This document shows positions 53,893 through 63,544 of a stretch of 64,000 nt of DNA, one piece after another. Position numbers and translations under genes: made by a program. Position 1 is the stretch's first letter. Every line of letters starts with the position of its first letter. The notes under the pieces were generated by a model. The model had not been told where the DNA came from. It saw only the letters and a program-made list of their open reading frames with translations, and did no database searches. Source of the stretch: Erythrobacter sp. (lineage in GTDB: Bacteria; Pseudomonadota; Alphaproteobacteria; Sphingomonadales; Sphingomonadaceae); the NCBI GenBank assembly GCA_025698865.1, contig JAILWQ010000002.1:394385-458384 (forward strand). The letters run 5' to 3'.

Positions 53893-56040
53893 ATGATAGC
53901 ACGCAACCGGGTCGCATTCCCGCTCGCCAGCGCCATCGCGCTTTTCGCCGCTCCTCTCGCCGCGCAGGACGCGGGCCAGGCCGCGACCCCGGCCGGCACG
54001 AGCGTCACGAAACCGCGAATGAGGGCGCAGGACCTCGTCACCATGCCCCGGCTGGGCACGCCGGTGGTCAGCGAGAACGGCGATTTCGTGGTCTATCCGG
54101 TCACCGAGACCGATCCCGCCAGCTATGCCCGGACCACCGCACTGTATGTTCGCGGCCTGTCTGCCAGCGCGGCCGCCCCGCGCAAGCTGGACCTCGGCGG
54201 CAGTGTCTCGTCCGCGACATTCGGGCCGGACAACTGGCTCTATTTCCTCTCCGACCGCAACGAGGCGGGCAAGGGCGCGCAGGTCTGGCGGGCGAGGATG
54301 AACGCGCAGGGCCGCTTCGGCGCGCCGGTGCAGGTCACCGATGTCGGTACTGCGATCAACGGGTTCGCCGTTTCTCCGGCTGGCAACCGGATCGCGGTCT
54401 GGGCCGATATCGCGCGCGATTGCCCCGGCTTCGGCTGCGAGGGCGACGGCACCGCGCACAAGCCCGGGCCGGGCGATGGCTGGCTCTACGAAGGCGATGG
54501 CGGCTTCGTGCGCCACTGGGACACTTGGTCGACGCCGGGGACGGTGAGCCGGGTCTTCGTGTTCGACATGGCCAATGGCCGTGCGCGCGGTGACGGGACC
54601 GCGCTCGACGGTCCGGCCGGGCCGGATGCGCTGACCGGCGACACGCCGACCAAGCCTTTCGGCGGCGGCGAGGACGTGGTCTGGGCACCCGACGGCAGCG
54701 GCGTCTATTTCGTCGCCCGCGAAAACAACCGGGAGGAGCCGACCTCCACCGATCTCGACATCTACTGGTCGGACATTTCGGGCCGCGCGCCGGTCAATCT
54801 GACCGACGGCAACCGCGCGCTCGACGCGCTGCCGGCGCCGTCGCCCGACGGCCAGTATCTCGCCTATGTGGCGATGGCGCGCCTGGGCTACGAGGCCGAT
54901 CGCCAGGTCATCCAGCTGCGCGATCTCGAGACCGGCGTGGTGACGCCGCTGACGCAGGATTTCGACCGCAGCTTCGGCACGCTCGCCTGGACGCCCGATT
55001 CGCGCTGGCTGATCGCGACGGCCGGCGATGTTCTCGACACGCCCGCCTTCCGCATCGATCCGCGCAGCGGCACTGTAGAGCGGCTCGACCTGATGGCGGG
55101 GAACGAGGCGCATGTCGGCAGCGTGGTTCCGCTGGGCTCCGACCGCCTGCTGTTCACCCGCGATTCGATCGGTGCGCCGCCCGAACTCTACCTCGCCGAC
55201 AACTGGTCGCAGGCGATGCCGCTGACCGATGTCGCGACGAGCCGGGCGGGCGCGCTCGCCTCGACCGTGACCACCCGCTTCAGCTTTCCCGGTGCCGGCG
55301 GCGACACCGTGTGGGGCCAGATCACCAGGCTGGAGAATCAGACCGGCCCGATTCCGGCGATCCTCTACGTCCATGGCGGGCCGCAGGGCAGCTTCAACGA
55401 CGCCTGGTCGAGCCGCTGGAACCCCCGCGTGCTGGCGAGCCAGGGCTATGCCGTAATCTCGATCGATTTCCACGGCAGCACCGGATACGGGCAGGCCTTC
55501 ACCGACGCGATCAATCGCGACTGGGGCGGCAAGCCGCTCGAGGATCTCCAGCTCGGCCTTGCCGCGGCGCTGAAGGAGGACGGCCAGATCGACGGCAGCC
55601 GCGCTTGTGCCATGGGTGCGAGCTATGGCGGCTACATGATGAACTGGATTGCCGGGCAGTGGCCCGACCGGTTCAAGTGCCTGGTCCAGCATGACGGCCT
55701 GTTCGACATGCGCAGCTTCTATTATTCGACCGAGGAATTGTGGTTCCCCCGCTGGGATTTCGGCGGCTCCTATGCCGAGAACAGTGCGCTTTACGAACGC
55801 TGGAACCCGGTGAACCATGTCGAAAAGTGGAAGACCCCGATGCTGGTCGTCACCGGGATGAAGGATTTCCGCGTGCCCTACACGCAGGGCATCGGCGCCT
55901 TCACCGCCCTACAGGAGCGCAACGTCCCCTCGCAATTGCTGGTCTTCGAGGACGAAAACCACTGGGTGCTCGGCGCGAAGAACTCGCTCCAGTGGCACGA
56001 CACCGTCTTTTCCTGGCTCGACCGGTGGCTGAAGGAATGA
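53893..56040 (+). CDS. S9 family serine peptidase (dipeptidyl/acylaminoacyl peptidase type)
   Basis: 715 aa. Signal peptide 1-24 (L-A-A-Q-D), so periplasmic. A seven-bladed beta propeller (about 50-430) with repeated D-S-R-W and S-P-D-G-Q-Y strands precedes the alpha/beta hydrolase domain. The nucleophile is S577 in G-A-S577-Y-G-G-Y; the aspartate is probably in [10 protein letters not shown] and the histidine in D-E-N-H-W. It trims peptides. A GC hairpin (53870-53892) ends just at the ATG, with no clear ribosome-binding site. Confidence 0.92.
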   Translation: MIARNRVAFPLASAIALFAAPLAAQDAGQAATPAGTSVTKPRMRAQDLVTMPRLGTPVVSENGDFVVYPVTETDPASYARTTALYVRGLSASAAAPRKLDLGGSVSSATFGPDNWLYFLSDRNEAGKGAQVWRARMNAQGRFGAPVQVTDVGTAINGFAVSPAGNRIAVWADIARDCPGFGCEGDGTAHKPGPGDGWLYEGDGGFVRHWDTWSTPGTVSRVFVFDMANGRARGDGTALDGPAGPDALTGDTPTKPFGGGEDVVWAPDGSGVYFVARENNREEPTSTDLDIYWSDISGRAPVNLTDGNRALDALPAPSPDGQYLAYVAMARLGYEADRQVIQLRDLETGVVTPLTQDFDRSFGTLAWTPDSRWLIATAGDVLDTPAFRIDPRSGTVERLDLMAGNEAHVGSVVPLGSDRLLFTRDSIGAPPELYLADNWSQAMPLTDVATSRAGALASTVTTRFSFPGAGGDTVWGQITRLENQTGPIPAILYVHGGPQGSFNDAWSSRWNPRVLASQGYAVISIDFHGSTGYGQAFTDAINRDWGGKPLEDLQLGLAAALKEDGQIDGSRACAMGASYGGYMMNWIAGQWPDRFKCLVQHDGLFDMRSFYYSTEELWFPRWDFGGSYAENSALYERWNPVNHVEKWKTPMLVVTGMKDFRVPYTQGIGAFTALQERNVPSQLLVFEDENHWVLGAKNSLQWHDTVFSWLDRWLKE

Positions 56041-56420
56041 AGCGCGGCAATCTCGCCAAGGCCGAGCGGTGCTTTGGCAAGATCGGAGGCGAGACGATCG
56101 AGCGGCATATCTTCCTGTGCTCGATTTCGGAGAAGCAGAAATGCTGCAACCGGGAAACGGGCAAGGAGGCGTGGAGCTACCTCAAGAAGCGCCTGAAGGA
56201 GTTGAAACTCGCCGGGCCGAAGCGAGAGGACGGGCGCGGCGGCGTGCAGCGGACCAAGGCGGACTGCCTCCAGATCTGCGAGGCGGGGCCCATCGCGGTC
56301 GTCTGGCCGGACGGCGTCTGGTACCATTCCTGCACGCCGTCGGTGCTGGAACGGATCATCCAGGATCACCTTGTCGGCGGCGTCCCGGTGGAGGAATTCC
56401 GCCTCAACGCGCCGGTCTGA
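56037..56420 (+). CDS. Thioredoxin-like [2Fe-2S] ferredoxin-type protein
   Basis: 127 aa. Cysteines C28-x8-C37 and C77-x3-C81 in I-F-L-C ... K-C-C-N and [12 protein letters not shown] match thioredoxin-like [2Fe-2S] ferredoxins (Shethna-like, NuoE-related). The end carries V-W-P-D-G-V-W-Y-H. The electron partner is unknown. The ATG overlaps the stop of the S9 peptidase gene (ATGA), an unexpected pairing since one product is periplasmic and this one cytosolic. Confidence 0.85.
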   Translation: MKRGNLAKAERCFGKIGGETIERHIFLCSISEKQKCCNRETGKEAWSYLKKRLKELKLAGPKREDGRGGVQRTKADCLQICEAGPIAVVWPDGVWYHSCTPSVLERIIQDHLVGGVPVEEFRLNAPV

Positions 56421-56429
56421 CGAGCGTTC

Positions 56430-56699
56430 TCAATCGTCGAAGGAGTCGTCATGGCCGGTGCCCGACGACAGGAAGACCAGCCCCATCAGCGCGCTCGTCA
56501 GCATCATGGTGATCCCGATCCCGAGCGCCACGGCGATGTAGAAATGGACCGATTCTGGGCCGCCCCAGTAATAGAGCCCGCCCACGGACAGCACCGCAAC
56601 GCTCAGCGACACCAGCGCCATGATGCGCATCAGGCGCTTGTAGCGGCTCCAGGCGAAAGCTGCGGTTTCGGGATCGTCGAGCGGTGAATGGCCGGCCAT
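56430..56699 (-). CDS. Small two-helix membrane protein
   Basis: 89 aa. Two transmembrane helices (about 24-44 and 53-77), an acidic tail S-G-T-G-H-D-D-S-F-D-D. The start M-A-G-H-S-P-L-D-D-P-E-T-A is used; a longer frame begins with a cysteine-rich stretch that looks untranslated. Similar short proteins are common in sphingomonads; function unknown. Confidence 0.7.
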   Translation of the reverse strand: MAGHSPLDDPETAAFAWSRYKRLMRIMALVSLSVAVLSVGGLYYWGGPESVHFYIAVALGIGITMMLTSALMGLVFLSSGTGHDDSFDD

Positions 56700-56807
56700 G
56701 TCCTGCGCCTCTGCCCGCCCGCTCGCGGCAAGGCAAGCGGCGGCTTGCTGGCTTTTACATCCGATCGATGGCATCCTTTGCTCTCTGAACGGGAGAGGAG
56801 GACCGAT

Positions 56808-57236
56808 ATGCGCATAGGCAAGCTGATCGAGAACCGCACGAGTTCGGACATCATATCAGGCACTGTCGACACCCCGATGCGCGAGGCGGTTGCCTTGCTC
56901 GCCGGCCGCCGGATCGGCGCGATCCCGGTGATGAAGGAGGGCGCGGTCGCGGGCATATTCTCCGAACGCGACGTGATCTACCGCCTGGCCGAGGAAGGCG
57001 AGGCCTGCCTGTCCCGCCCCCTCGGCGAGGTGATGACCACACCCGCCATCACGGTCGACCGCGACACGCCATGCAACGGCGCGCTGGCACTGATGACCCG
57101 GCGTCGCATTCGCCACCTGCCCGTGCTCGACGGCGAGACACTATGCGGCTTCATCTCCATCGGCGATCTGGTAAAATCGCGGATCGACGAGGTTCAGACC
57201 GAAGCGACGGCGATGCGCGACTACATCGCCACCTGA
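56808..57236 (+). CDS. CBS domain protein
   Basis: 142 aa made of two CBS domains (about 8-65 and 75-135): A-V-A-L-L-A-G-R-R-I-G-A-I-P-V-M and A-L-A-L-M-T-R-R-R-I-R-H-L-P-V-L, each followed by a G-I-F/G-F-I strand and S-E-R-D or S-I-G-D-L. Such modules bind adenosyl compounds such as AMP or ATP and regulate partners. A strong GGGAGAGGAGG precedes the ATG. Confidence 0.9.
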   Translation: MRIGKLIENRTSSDIISGTVDTPMREAVALLAGRRIGAIPVMKEGAVAGIFSERDVIYRLAEEGEACLSRPLGEVMTTPAITVDRDTPCNGALALMTRRRIRHLPVLDGETLCGFISIGDLVKSRIDEVQTEATAMRDYIAT

Positions 57237-57299
57237 CGCGCCCTGAACGTGGATTGGGCGGGCCTTGAGCGGGCGGGGCCAAGCACCTACATCGGTGCC

Positions 57300-57629
57300 A
57301 TGGCCGAAATGCTCACTCTCACCGAAGCGGCGGCGAAGCGCGTCGCCTGGATCGCCCAGCGCCAGTCGAAGCCGGCGATCCTGCGCCTCTCGGTCGAGGG
57401 CGGCGGCTGTTCGGGCTTCCAGTACAAGTTCGATCTCGCCGAGGGTCCCGACGACAACGATTCGGTCAGCGACACCGACGGGGTGAAACTGGTGGTCGAT
57501 CCGGTCAGCCTCGATCTCGTCGCGGGCAGCACAGTCGATTTCGTCGAATCGCTTGGCGGTGCGGCCTTCCGGGTCGAAAATCCGCAGGCCGCGGCAGGCT
57601 GCGGTTGCGGTTCGAGCTTCGGCATCTAA
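57300..57629 (+). CDS. erpA: A-type iron-sulfur carrier, ErpA-like
   Basis: 109 aa. Cysteine triad C37 in G-G-G-C-S-G-F and C101, C103 in G-C-G-C-G-S-S-F. The short form without the N-terminal tail and the Q-Y-K-F-D strand resemble ErpA, which delivers [4Fe-4S] clusters to apo-enzymes. It is encoded apart from the suf operon, 10 bp before xth. Confidence 0.9.
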   Translation: MAEMLTLTEAAAKRVAWIAQRQSKPAILRLSVEGGGCSGFQYKFDLAEGPDDNDSVSDTDGVKLVVDPVSLDLVAGSTVDFVESLGGAAFRVENPQAAAGCGCGSSFGI

Positions 57630-57639
57630 AGCTGCCGGG

Positions 57640-58413
57640 ATGCGGATAGCGTCCTTCAACATCAACGGCATCAAGGCGCGGCTGCCGCGCCTCATCGAAT
57701 GGCTCGAGGAAACCCGGCCGACGGTCGCCTGCCTGCAGGAGATCAAGACGCAGGACGAGGGCTTTCCGGCCGATGCCTTCGAAAAGATCGGCTATCACGC
57801 GATCTGGCACGGCCAGAAGAGCTTCAACGGCGTCGCCATCCTCGCTGATGGCGTGGCCCCGGTCGAAACACAGCGCGGCCTTCCCGGCGACGACGAGGAC
57901 GATCACGCCCGCTATCTCGAAGCCGAGGTGAAAGGGGTGCGCGTCGGCTGCATCTACCTGCCGAACGGCAACCCGCATCCCGGCCCCAAATTCGACTACA
58001 AGCTGCGCTGGATGGAACGCCTGCGCGCCCGTGCTGAGACCCTGTGGCGCGACGAGATACCGACCGCGCTGGTCGGCGACTACAATGTCATCCCGGAAGA
58101 CAAGGACGTCTGGTCACCGCGCGCCATGGCCACCGATGCGCTGATGCAGCCAGAATCGCGCGATGCCTATGCCCGGATGCTGGGCGATGGCTGGACCGAC
58201 GCGATCGACACGCTCAATCCGCGCGGCGGCGTGTGGACCTTCTGGGATTATCAGGCGGGTGCGTGGCAGCGCGATCACGGCTTCCGCATCGACCACCTGC
58301 TCCTTTCGCCCGAACTCGCCGACCGGATGGAAGCGGCGGGCGTCGACAAGGAATATCGCGGGCGTGAGAAGTCCAGCGATCACACCCCCGTCTGGGTCGA
58401 TATTCGCGACTGA
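57640..58413 (+). CDS. xth: Exodeoxyribonuclease III
   Basis: 257 aa, class II AP endonuclease and 3'-5' exonuclease of base excision repair. Motifs: S-F-N-I-N-G-I-K-A-R, L-Q-E-I-K-T, Y-L-P-N-G-N, V-G-D-Y-N-V-I-P, W-D-Y and S-D-H-T-P-V-W. Its length is usual for the ExoIII branch. It sits 10 bp after erpA and may share that transcript. Confidence 0.95.
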   Translation: MRIASFNINGIKARLPRLIEWLEETRPTVACLQEIKTQDEGFPADAFEKIGYHAIWHGQKSFNGVAILADGVAPVETQRGLPGDDEDDHARYLEAEVKGVRVGCIYLPNGNPHPGPKFDYKLRWMERLRARAETLWRDEIPTALVGDYNVIPEDKDVWSPRAMATDALMQPESRDAYARMLGDGWTDAIDTLNPRGGVWTFWDYQAGAWQRDHGFRIDHLLLSPELADRMEAAGVDKEYRGREKSSDHTPVWVDIRD

Positions 58414-58441
58414 CGGCGGACGGCGCCGCCGCGGCCACCTA

Positions 58442-59110
58442 TCAACGGTAAAAGATGTGGCTGTCGATGGTGGCGGTCGCGACCTTGCTGCGGCTCCAGG
58501 TCGGGCGGACATATTTCGCATGGAAGTAGAGCGAATCGCCCGCTTCGCTGTCCCAGCGGTTCTGGTGGGCGATCTGCGCGATGGCCACGGCGCGTCGCCA
58601 GGCGGCGCTCGACGTGCGCGGTTCGGGGATGCGGCCGTTGCGCACGAAGCTGAACTGCGAACGCTGGGTGACCACGCCGCAATAGCTCGACGGGAAGCGA
58701 CCGGATTCGGTGCGGTTGATGATGACTCGCGCCACGGCGAGCTGGCCGGCCAGAGGTTCGCCGCGCGCTTCGAAATAGATCGCGCCGGCAAGGCAGCGAA
58801 GTTCGTCGGACATCGCCTCGTCGGTCGGCGTGATCGCGACCAGTTCGCGAAGCGTGGCCGCGCTCGGCGGCGTGTCGGAGGTATGGCTGTGCCCCAGCGC
58901 GATCGCTTCGGGGGCGTCCTCGGAAAGCGGCTGGACCACTTCGCTTTCGACGAAGACCGGCACCAGTTCCTCGGTGGCGGCGTCTTCGGCGGGGGAGATT
59001 TCGAGGGAGCCGGCGGTGACTTGCGCGACCGCGTCGGAACCTTCGACATTGGCAATCGTAAAGATCATGCCCACGGCGACCAGCGCCGCAGTGACGGACT
59101 TGCGAACCAT
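58442..59110 (-). CDS. Cell wall hydrolase, SleB-like (Hydrolase_2 domain)
   Basis: 222 aa. A signal or anchor helix (about 6-22) is followed by an acidic linker, then the SleB-type domain (about 105-222): L-A-G-A-I-Y-F-E-A-R-G-E-P, G-Q-L-A-V-A-R-V-I-I-N-R, Q-F-S-F-V-R-N-G and the end T-I-D-S-H-I-F-Y-R. The conserved glutamate of Y-F-E-A-R-G-E is present. It is predicted to be a lytic transglycosylase-like enzyme that cuts the peptidoglycan glycan chain. The 199 bp upstream (59111-59309) hold no gene that I can support. Confidence 0.9.
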   Translation of the reverse strand: MVRKSVTAALVAVGMIFTIANVEGSDAVAQVTAGSLEISPAEDAATEELVPVFVESEVVQPLSEDAPEAIALGHSHTSDTPPSAATLRELVAITPTDEAMSDELRCLAGAIYFEARGEPLAGQLAVARVIINRTESGRFPSSYCGVVTQRSQFSFVRNGRIPEPRTSSAAWRRAVAIAQIAHQNRWDSEAGDSLYFHAKYVRPTWSRSKVATATIDSHIFYR

Positions 59111-59309
59111 GTTGTCTTACATTTGAGCGGTTGGCGCACTGTCGCAGGCTGGGACCGGGCGGGCGTTACATGCCTCGTGGGGATAGTGGTCCGTAGCGGC
59201 CTGCCGGCCACCCCCCGTCTGCGTGCCTGCCGATCCACCCCGTGTGGGCATCGGCCGCCTGCGCATCCAAGTTGGGCGGCCAAATAGTCACCGTTGCAAC
59301 GAGGTCAAC

Positions 59310-59648
59310 CTAATTGGTGGCGGCAGCGATGAACCGTTCGGGATTCGCGATTTCCAGTTCGACCAGCCAGCTGTCCGGGTCCTGAGCCTTCCTTCGGTCG
59401 AGATAATCCGAAAATTGCTGAGTGTTTTCAGTATCCTGCTCGCGAACGCAGGTGAACTTTCGGGAGCCGTCGAGCTGCGGCATTCGTTCCCAGAACCGCG
59501 CATTTCCGCCACGTTCGCTGGTGAGGATCAGGATCGTGCCGGCATCGCGCTCGCCCTTTGAGATGACGGTCGCGAACCCGCCCGCCGACTCGACGGCGCG
59601 GATCATACCCTGCACTTCGAGATAGGCCGGCAGACGCGCATCGGTCAT
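59310..59648 (-). CDS. DUF1491 family protein
   Basis: 112 aa, soluble. R-L-P-A-Y-L-E-V-Q-G-M-I-R-A-V-E-S-A-G-G near the start, K-G-E-R-D-A-G-T-I-L-I-L and D-S-W-L-V-E-L-E-I-A-N-P-E-R-F-I match DUF1491. Function unknown. Start overlaps the thioesterase stop by 4 bp. Confidence 0.88.
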   Translation of the reverse strand: MTDARLPAYLEVQGMIRAVESAGGFATVISKGERDAGTILILTSERGGNARFWERMPQLDGSRKFTCVREQDTENTQQFSDYLDRRKAQDPDSWLVELEIANPERFIAAATN

Positions 59649-60106
59649 TCGGCCGTCCGCGCGGAATAGCCGGGCAGGGTGGACAGCGGGATGCGACTCT
59701 TCATGAAGGTGCCCGTCCCGCGGCCGATCTCCTCCCCTTCCGCATCGACGAGACGCGATTCGGCGACGAAGATGCGCTTGCGCCCGCTGACCCATTGTCC
59801 CTCGGCAACGACCTCGCCCTCCTTCACCGGCTTGGTGAAATGGAGATTGAACGAGGTCGTCAGCAGGAAACGGTCGGTCACCAGCGTGTTCGCCGCGTAG
59901 AATGCGGCATCGTCGAGCATCTTGAAATAGATCGTTCCGTGCGCCGCGCCGGCCGCGTGATAGACGTTCGTCCCGACCGTGAAGACGATCCGCGCCCGGC
60001 CCTCGCCGAGGATCTCGCAGCGCGAATCGAACGTCGCGTTCACCGGCGCCGAGGCGTAGAGCCGCTCCAGCGCACGGTGATGGGAATGCGCCCCGGTGGC
60101 GTTCAC
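59645..60106 (-). CDS. PaaI-type hotdog-fold thioesterase
   Basis: 153 aa from a GTG with GAGGAGA 5 nt upstream. The hotdog motif G-A-A-H-G-T-I-Y-F-K-M-L-D-D-A-A-F (about 59-75) and F-L-L-T-T-S-F-N-L-H-F are those of PaaI-family acyl-CoA thioesterases. Substrate unknown. It is coupled to DUF1491. Confidence 0.85.
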   Translation of the reverse strand: MNATGAHSHHRALERLYASAPVNATFDSRCEILGEGRARIVFTVGTNVYHAAGAAHGTIYFKMLDDAAFYAANTLVTDRFLLTTSFNLHFTKPVKEGEVVAEGQWVSGRKRIFVAESRLVDAEGEEIGRGTGTFMKSRIPLSTLPGYSARTAE

Positions 60107-60140
60107 GCGACTCTCCTCGAAACCCTCGGTGCCGCCCCGC

Positions 60141-60710
60141 TCAGCGCGGCTCGACCCAGCCGATCGAGCCGTCGCGCCGGCGATAGACCATATTGTGCCG
60201 GCCGCTCGCCGCGTTCTTGAAGAACAGCGCACCGGTGTCGCGCAGGTCGAGCATCATTACGGCATCGGCCACGCTCGCCTCGGGAATGTCGGCCGTGGTT
60301 TCGGCGATGATCGGCGGCGCATCCTGCTCGATCTCGTCCTCCCGGTCGGGCTCGGGCGCGGCGAAGATGGTGTAGGCCGCTTCTTCCTCCGCCTCGGCAT
60401 GGGATGCCTGAGCGTGGCGATCCTGCACCCGGCGCTTGTAGCGGCGCAGCTGCTTCTCGATCTTGGTCGCCGCTTGGTCGAAGCTCTGGTGGATGTCCTG
60501 CGCCTCGCCGTGGCTCTTGAGGATCAGGCCCTTGTTCACATGGGTGACGATGTCGCTCGTGAACGATCCATGCGCGCCCTTGCCGAAAGTGACGTTGCTC
60601 GACAGGGCGCGGCTGAAATGCTTGCCGACCATGCCTTCGAGCCGTTCGGAAACGTAGCTGCGCAGCGCTTCGCCGGTGTCGATCTGGTGTCCCGAAACAC
60701 GGATATCCAT
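60141..60710 (-). CDS. hpf: Ribosome hibernation-promoting factor, long form
   Basis: 189 aa. The N-terminal S30AE domain (1-100; M-D-I-R-V-S-G-H-Q-I-D-T-G, D-I-H-Q-S-F-D-Q-A-A-T-K-I-E-K-Q-L) binds the 30S decoding site. The C-terminal domain (about 135-189; L-F-F-K-N-A-A-S-G-R-H-N-M-V-Y-R-R) lets two ribosomes join as a 100S dimer. It acts in stationary phase. Confidence 0.94.
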   Translation of the reverse strand: MDIRVSGHQIDTGEALRSYVSERLEGMVGKHFSRALSSNVTFGKGAHGSFTSDIVTHVNKGLILKSHGEAQDIHQSFDQAATKIEKQLRRYKRRVQDRHAQASHAEAEEEAAYTIFAAPEPDREDEIEQDAPPIIAETTADIPEASVADAVMMLDLRDTGALFFKNAASGRHNMVYRRRDGSIGWVEPR

Positions 60711-60761
60711 AAAGCCCTATTCTCCTGATTGTACCCGACCCTGGAAACGCCGTGCGGCCTG

Positions 60762-61448
60762 TCAGGTGCCCCAGATCGGCGCTTTCATTCCGCCGACAAA
60801 GGCCCGGTGGCGCGCCAGTTCCTCCGCGCTCGCCACATGCGGGCGCGGTTCGCGGCGGCGGCCTTCGGGGGCCTTTCGCACGATGCTGGCAGCGACCGCG
60901 ACCGGCGCGGTCTCGCTCGCCAGTTCGAGGCCGATCTGGCGCCCGCCCTTCAGCTCGACATAAACCTGCGCCAGCAATTCGGCGTCGAGCAGCGCGCCGT
61001 GCTTCACCCGGTGGCTGCGATCGATGCCGTAGCGGGTGCACAGTGCATCGAGCGAGAGCTTGGCGCCGGGATGCTTGCGCTTGGCCATCGCAACCGTGTC
61101 GACCATGCGGCTGGTGCACACGATCTCCAGCTCGCACAAGGTGAGTTCGGCATTGAGGAAAGCGAAGTCGAACCCCGCATTGTGCGCGATCAGCGGGGAA
61201 TCGGCGATGAAGTCGAGGAGGGCAGCCGCGCTGTCGCGGAACAGCGGTTTGTCGGCGAGGAAGACACTGGACAGGCCATGCACCGCCTCGGCTCCTGCGG
61301 GCATGTCCCGCTCGGGGTTGAAATAGGCGTGGTAGGTCGCGCCGGTCGGCACCAGATTGACCAGCTCGACGCAGCCGATCTCCACCATCCGGTCGCCCGT
61401 GCGGGGGTCGAGGCCAGTGGTTTCGGTGTCGAACACGATTTCGCGCAT
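60762..61448 (-). CDS. dnaQ: DNA polymerase III epsilon subunit
   Basis: 228-aa proofreading exonuclease. DEDDh motifs: V-F-D7-T-E9-T-T-G, H-N-A-G-F-D-F-A-F-L and the H-x4-D in K-H-G-A-L-L-D-A-E-L-L. The C-terminal region that binds the alpha subunit (R-H-R-A-F-V) is short. The 55-bp gap to coaE is the only real spacing in the run from ppsR. Confidence 0.95.
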   Translation of the reverse strand: MREIVFDTETTGLDPRTGDRMVEIGCVELVNLVPTGATYHAYFNPERDMPAGAEAVHGLSSVFLADKPLFRDSAAALLDFIADSPLIAHNAGFDFAFLNAELTLCELEIVCTSRMVDTVAMAKRKHPGAKLSLDALCTRYGIDRSHRVKHGALLDAELLAQVYVELKGGRQIGLELASETAPVAVAASIVRKAPEGRRREPRPHVASAEELARHRAFVGGMKAPIWGT

Positions 61449-61503
61449 GGAGATTGTGTGGGCGCGTTGCGGTTTCGTTGCAAGGGCGCCGCAGCGGCTT
61501 TTT

Positions 61504-62094
61504 CTAGCCCGTCAGCCGCGCAATCAACCGCTCGACGGCGTTCTCGGTCTCCGCAAGCGAGGTTCCGGTGTCGATCAGATGATCGGCCCGCGCGCGCTTT
61601 TCCGCATCGGGCGTCTGGAGCGAGAGAATATGCGCGAATTTATCCTCGGTCATGCCGGGGCGGGCAAGGACGCGGGCGCGCTGGACGTCCTGTGGTGCAG
61701 AGACCACGGCGACCGCGTCGACGCGGTCGGCGCCGCCCTTTTCGAACAGGAGCGGGATGTCGAACACCACCAGCGGCGCGCTGGCGTTTTCGAGGAGAAA
61801 AGTCGCACGTCTCCGGGCGACGGCGGGGTGGACGATGCCCTCCAGCCGCGCGAGTGCTTCGCGGTCGCCGAAGACCGCCGCGCCGAGCGCGTCGCGCAGC
61901 ACGCCGCCGGGCCCGGTGCTGCCGGGAAATTCCGCCTCGATCGCGGCGACGAGTTCGCCGCCCGCCCCCTGCATGGCGCGCACCTCGGCGTCGGCGTCGA
62001 ACACCGGCACGCCCGCGCCCGCGAACATCGCCGCGACCGTCGACTTGCCCATGCCGATCGAGCCGGTGAGGCCGAGGATGAAGGGACGGCTCAT
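61504..62094 (-). CDS. coaE: Dephospho-CoA kinase
   Basis: 196 aa, last step of coenzyme A synthesis. The P-loop G11-S-I-G-M-G-K-S-T19 follows L-G-L-T; D-A-D-A-E-V, I-P-L-L-F-E-K and R-A-R-A-D are typical. The ATG overlaps the aroE stop by 4 bp. Confidence 0.95.
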   Translation of the reverse strand: MSRPFILGLTGSIGMGKSTVAAMFAGAGVPVFDADAEVRAMQGAGGELVAAIEAEFPGSTGPGGVLRDALGAAVFGDREALARLEGIVHPAVARRRATFLLENASAPLVVFDIPLLFEKGGADRVDAVAVVSAPQDVQRARVLARPGMTEDKFAHILSLQTPDAEKRARADHLIDTGTSLAETENAVERLIARLTG

Positions 62095-62948
62095 TTCAAA
62101 AGCAGCGCGCGCAGTTCGGCATCGTGTTCGCGCGGAGCGGGGCGGCCGAAGAACAGTTCGAACGCGGCCGCCGCCTGGCCGATCAGCATGGAGAGCCCAT
62201 CCACCGTGGCAAAACCGGCGGCGCGGGCAGTGCGCAGGAAATCGGTTTCCACAGGGTCGGTGACGATGTCGTAGGCGATCGAGCCGGGCGGGGCATGGCT
62301 CCAATCGAAGGCGAGCGGCGGCTTTCCGCGCATCCCCAGCGGGCTGGCATTCACCACGAGGTCGAGACAGCCCTCGCGATCGTCGAAGGCGAAACCGGTC
62401 GGCTCGGCAAAATGCGCGAGATCGACCGCGTGGTGCTCGCCCTCGGGCGCGAGTTCGTCGAGAATGGCCCGCGCCTTGCCCGGATCCCGGCCTGCCAGCA
62501 CCAGCGTGAAGCCGTGACTCGCAAGGCCGGCGACGATCGCCCGCGCGGCGCCTCCCGTGCCGAGAATACGTGCCATTCGAAAATAGTGCGGCTTGGCGAG
62601 CTGGGCCTGGAGCGGTTCGAGGAAGCCGGCAATGTCGGTGTTGGTCCCCGACAAACCACCCGAACCGTCAGGAACGACCGTGTTCACGGCGCCCACAGTT
62701 CCGGCGCGCTCGTCGAGCCGGTCGCAGAACGCCATCGCGCCTTGCTTGTGCGGCATCGTCACATTGCATCCACGCCAGTCCGTGTCGGCCTGGCGTGCAG
62801 CGAAGAAAGCCTCCAGCCCGTTCGCCTCGACCCGCGTGGCGCGATAGTCCGCCGCGATCCCGAGCTTTTCCAGCCAGAATCCGTGGATCGCGGGCGATTT
62901 CGATTGGGCGATGGGATCGCCGATCACTTCGGCAAAGGGCCTGTTCAT
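62091..62948 (-). CDS. aroE: Shikimate dehydrogenase (NADP+)
   Basis: 285 aa. Aromatic amino acid pathway. The substrate site [16 protein letters not shown] and N-T-D, and the NADP-binding G-T-G-G-A-A-R-A-I are complete. The ATG at 62948 overlaps the maf stop by 4 bp, making maf-aroE-coaE one coupled group. Confidence 0.95.
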   Translation of the reverse strand: MNRPFAEVIGDPIAQSKSPAIHGFWLEKLGIAADYRATRVEANGLEAFFAARQADTDWRGCNVTMPHKQGAMAFCDRLDERAGTVGAVNTVVPDGSGGLSGTNTDIAGFLEPLQAQLAKPHYFRMARILGTGGAARAIVAGLASHGFTLVLAGRDPGKARAILDELAPEGEHHAVDLAHFAEPTGFAFDDREGCLDLVVNASPLGMRGKPPLAFDWSHAPPGSIAYDIVTDPVETDFLRTARAAGFATVDGLSMLIGQAAAAFELFFGRPAPREHDAELRALLLK

Positions 62949-63544
62949 GCCACCAGCGCGCCTTCCTCGCGCAGGGCGGCGAGGACCTGGAGCAGCGGCA
63001 TTCCGAGCACGGTGAACTGGTCGCCGATCACGCTTTCGAACAATTGCGGCCCCGGTCCCTCGATCCGGAAGACGCCTACGCAATGCGAGACGGCGGGCCA
63101 TTCGGCATCGAGATAGGCGGTGATGAAATCCTCGCTCAACTCGCGCACGATCAGCCGCGCGAAATCCGATCCGATCCACACGATCCGCCCGTTCCGCGCC
63201 AGCGCGGCGGCGCTGTGCAGGGTCATCGCCCGCCCCGAGAAATACCGCAGATGCTCCGCCGCCTCCTCGCGGCTGCGCGGCTTGTCGAAGCGCCGCCCCT
63301 CAACCTCGACCAGTGAATCGCTGCCGAGAACGAGGCTGTCGGCGCGCAACGCCGTCGCCTTGGCCGCGGCCAGCGCCTGCGCGATCTCGGCGGGTTCCGC
63401 CCCTTTCATCTCGGCCTCGAGCGCGCGCTCGTCGAGCTCGGGCGATCGCGCCTCGAAGGCGATGCCCGCCGCTTCGAGCATGGCTTTGCGCGAGGCGCTG
63501 CCGGACGCGAGCAGGATGGTCTCGCGGGAGAGCGACCCGCTCAT
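62945..63544 (-). CDS. maf: Maf family nucleoside triphosphate pyrophosphatase
   Basis: 199 aa. [12 protein letters not shown] at the start and the conserved G-S-D-S-L-V and K-P-R-S-R-E-E-A stretches are those of Maf/YhdE/YceF proteins, which hydrolyse modified or canonical dNTP/NTP. The ATG overlaps the ppsR stop by 4 bp. Confidence 0.93.
   Translation of the reverse strand: MSGSLSRETILLASGSASRKAMLEAAGIAFEARSPELDERALEAEMKGAEPAEIAQALAAAKATALRADSLVLGSDSLVEVEGRRFDKPRSREEAAEHLRYFSGRAMTLHSAAALARNGRIVWIGSDFARLIVRELSEDFITAYLDAEWPAVSHCVGVFRIEGPGPQLFESVIGDQFTVLGMPLLQVLAALREEGALVA

Noticed and set aside
53857-55818. 653-codon frame antisense to the S9 peptidase gene
   Set aside because: The plus strand carries the full propeller and catalytic motifs.
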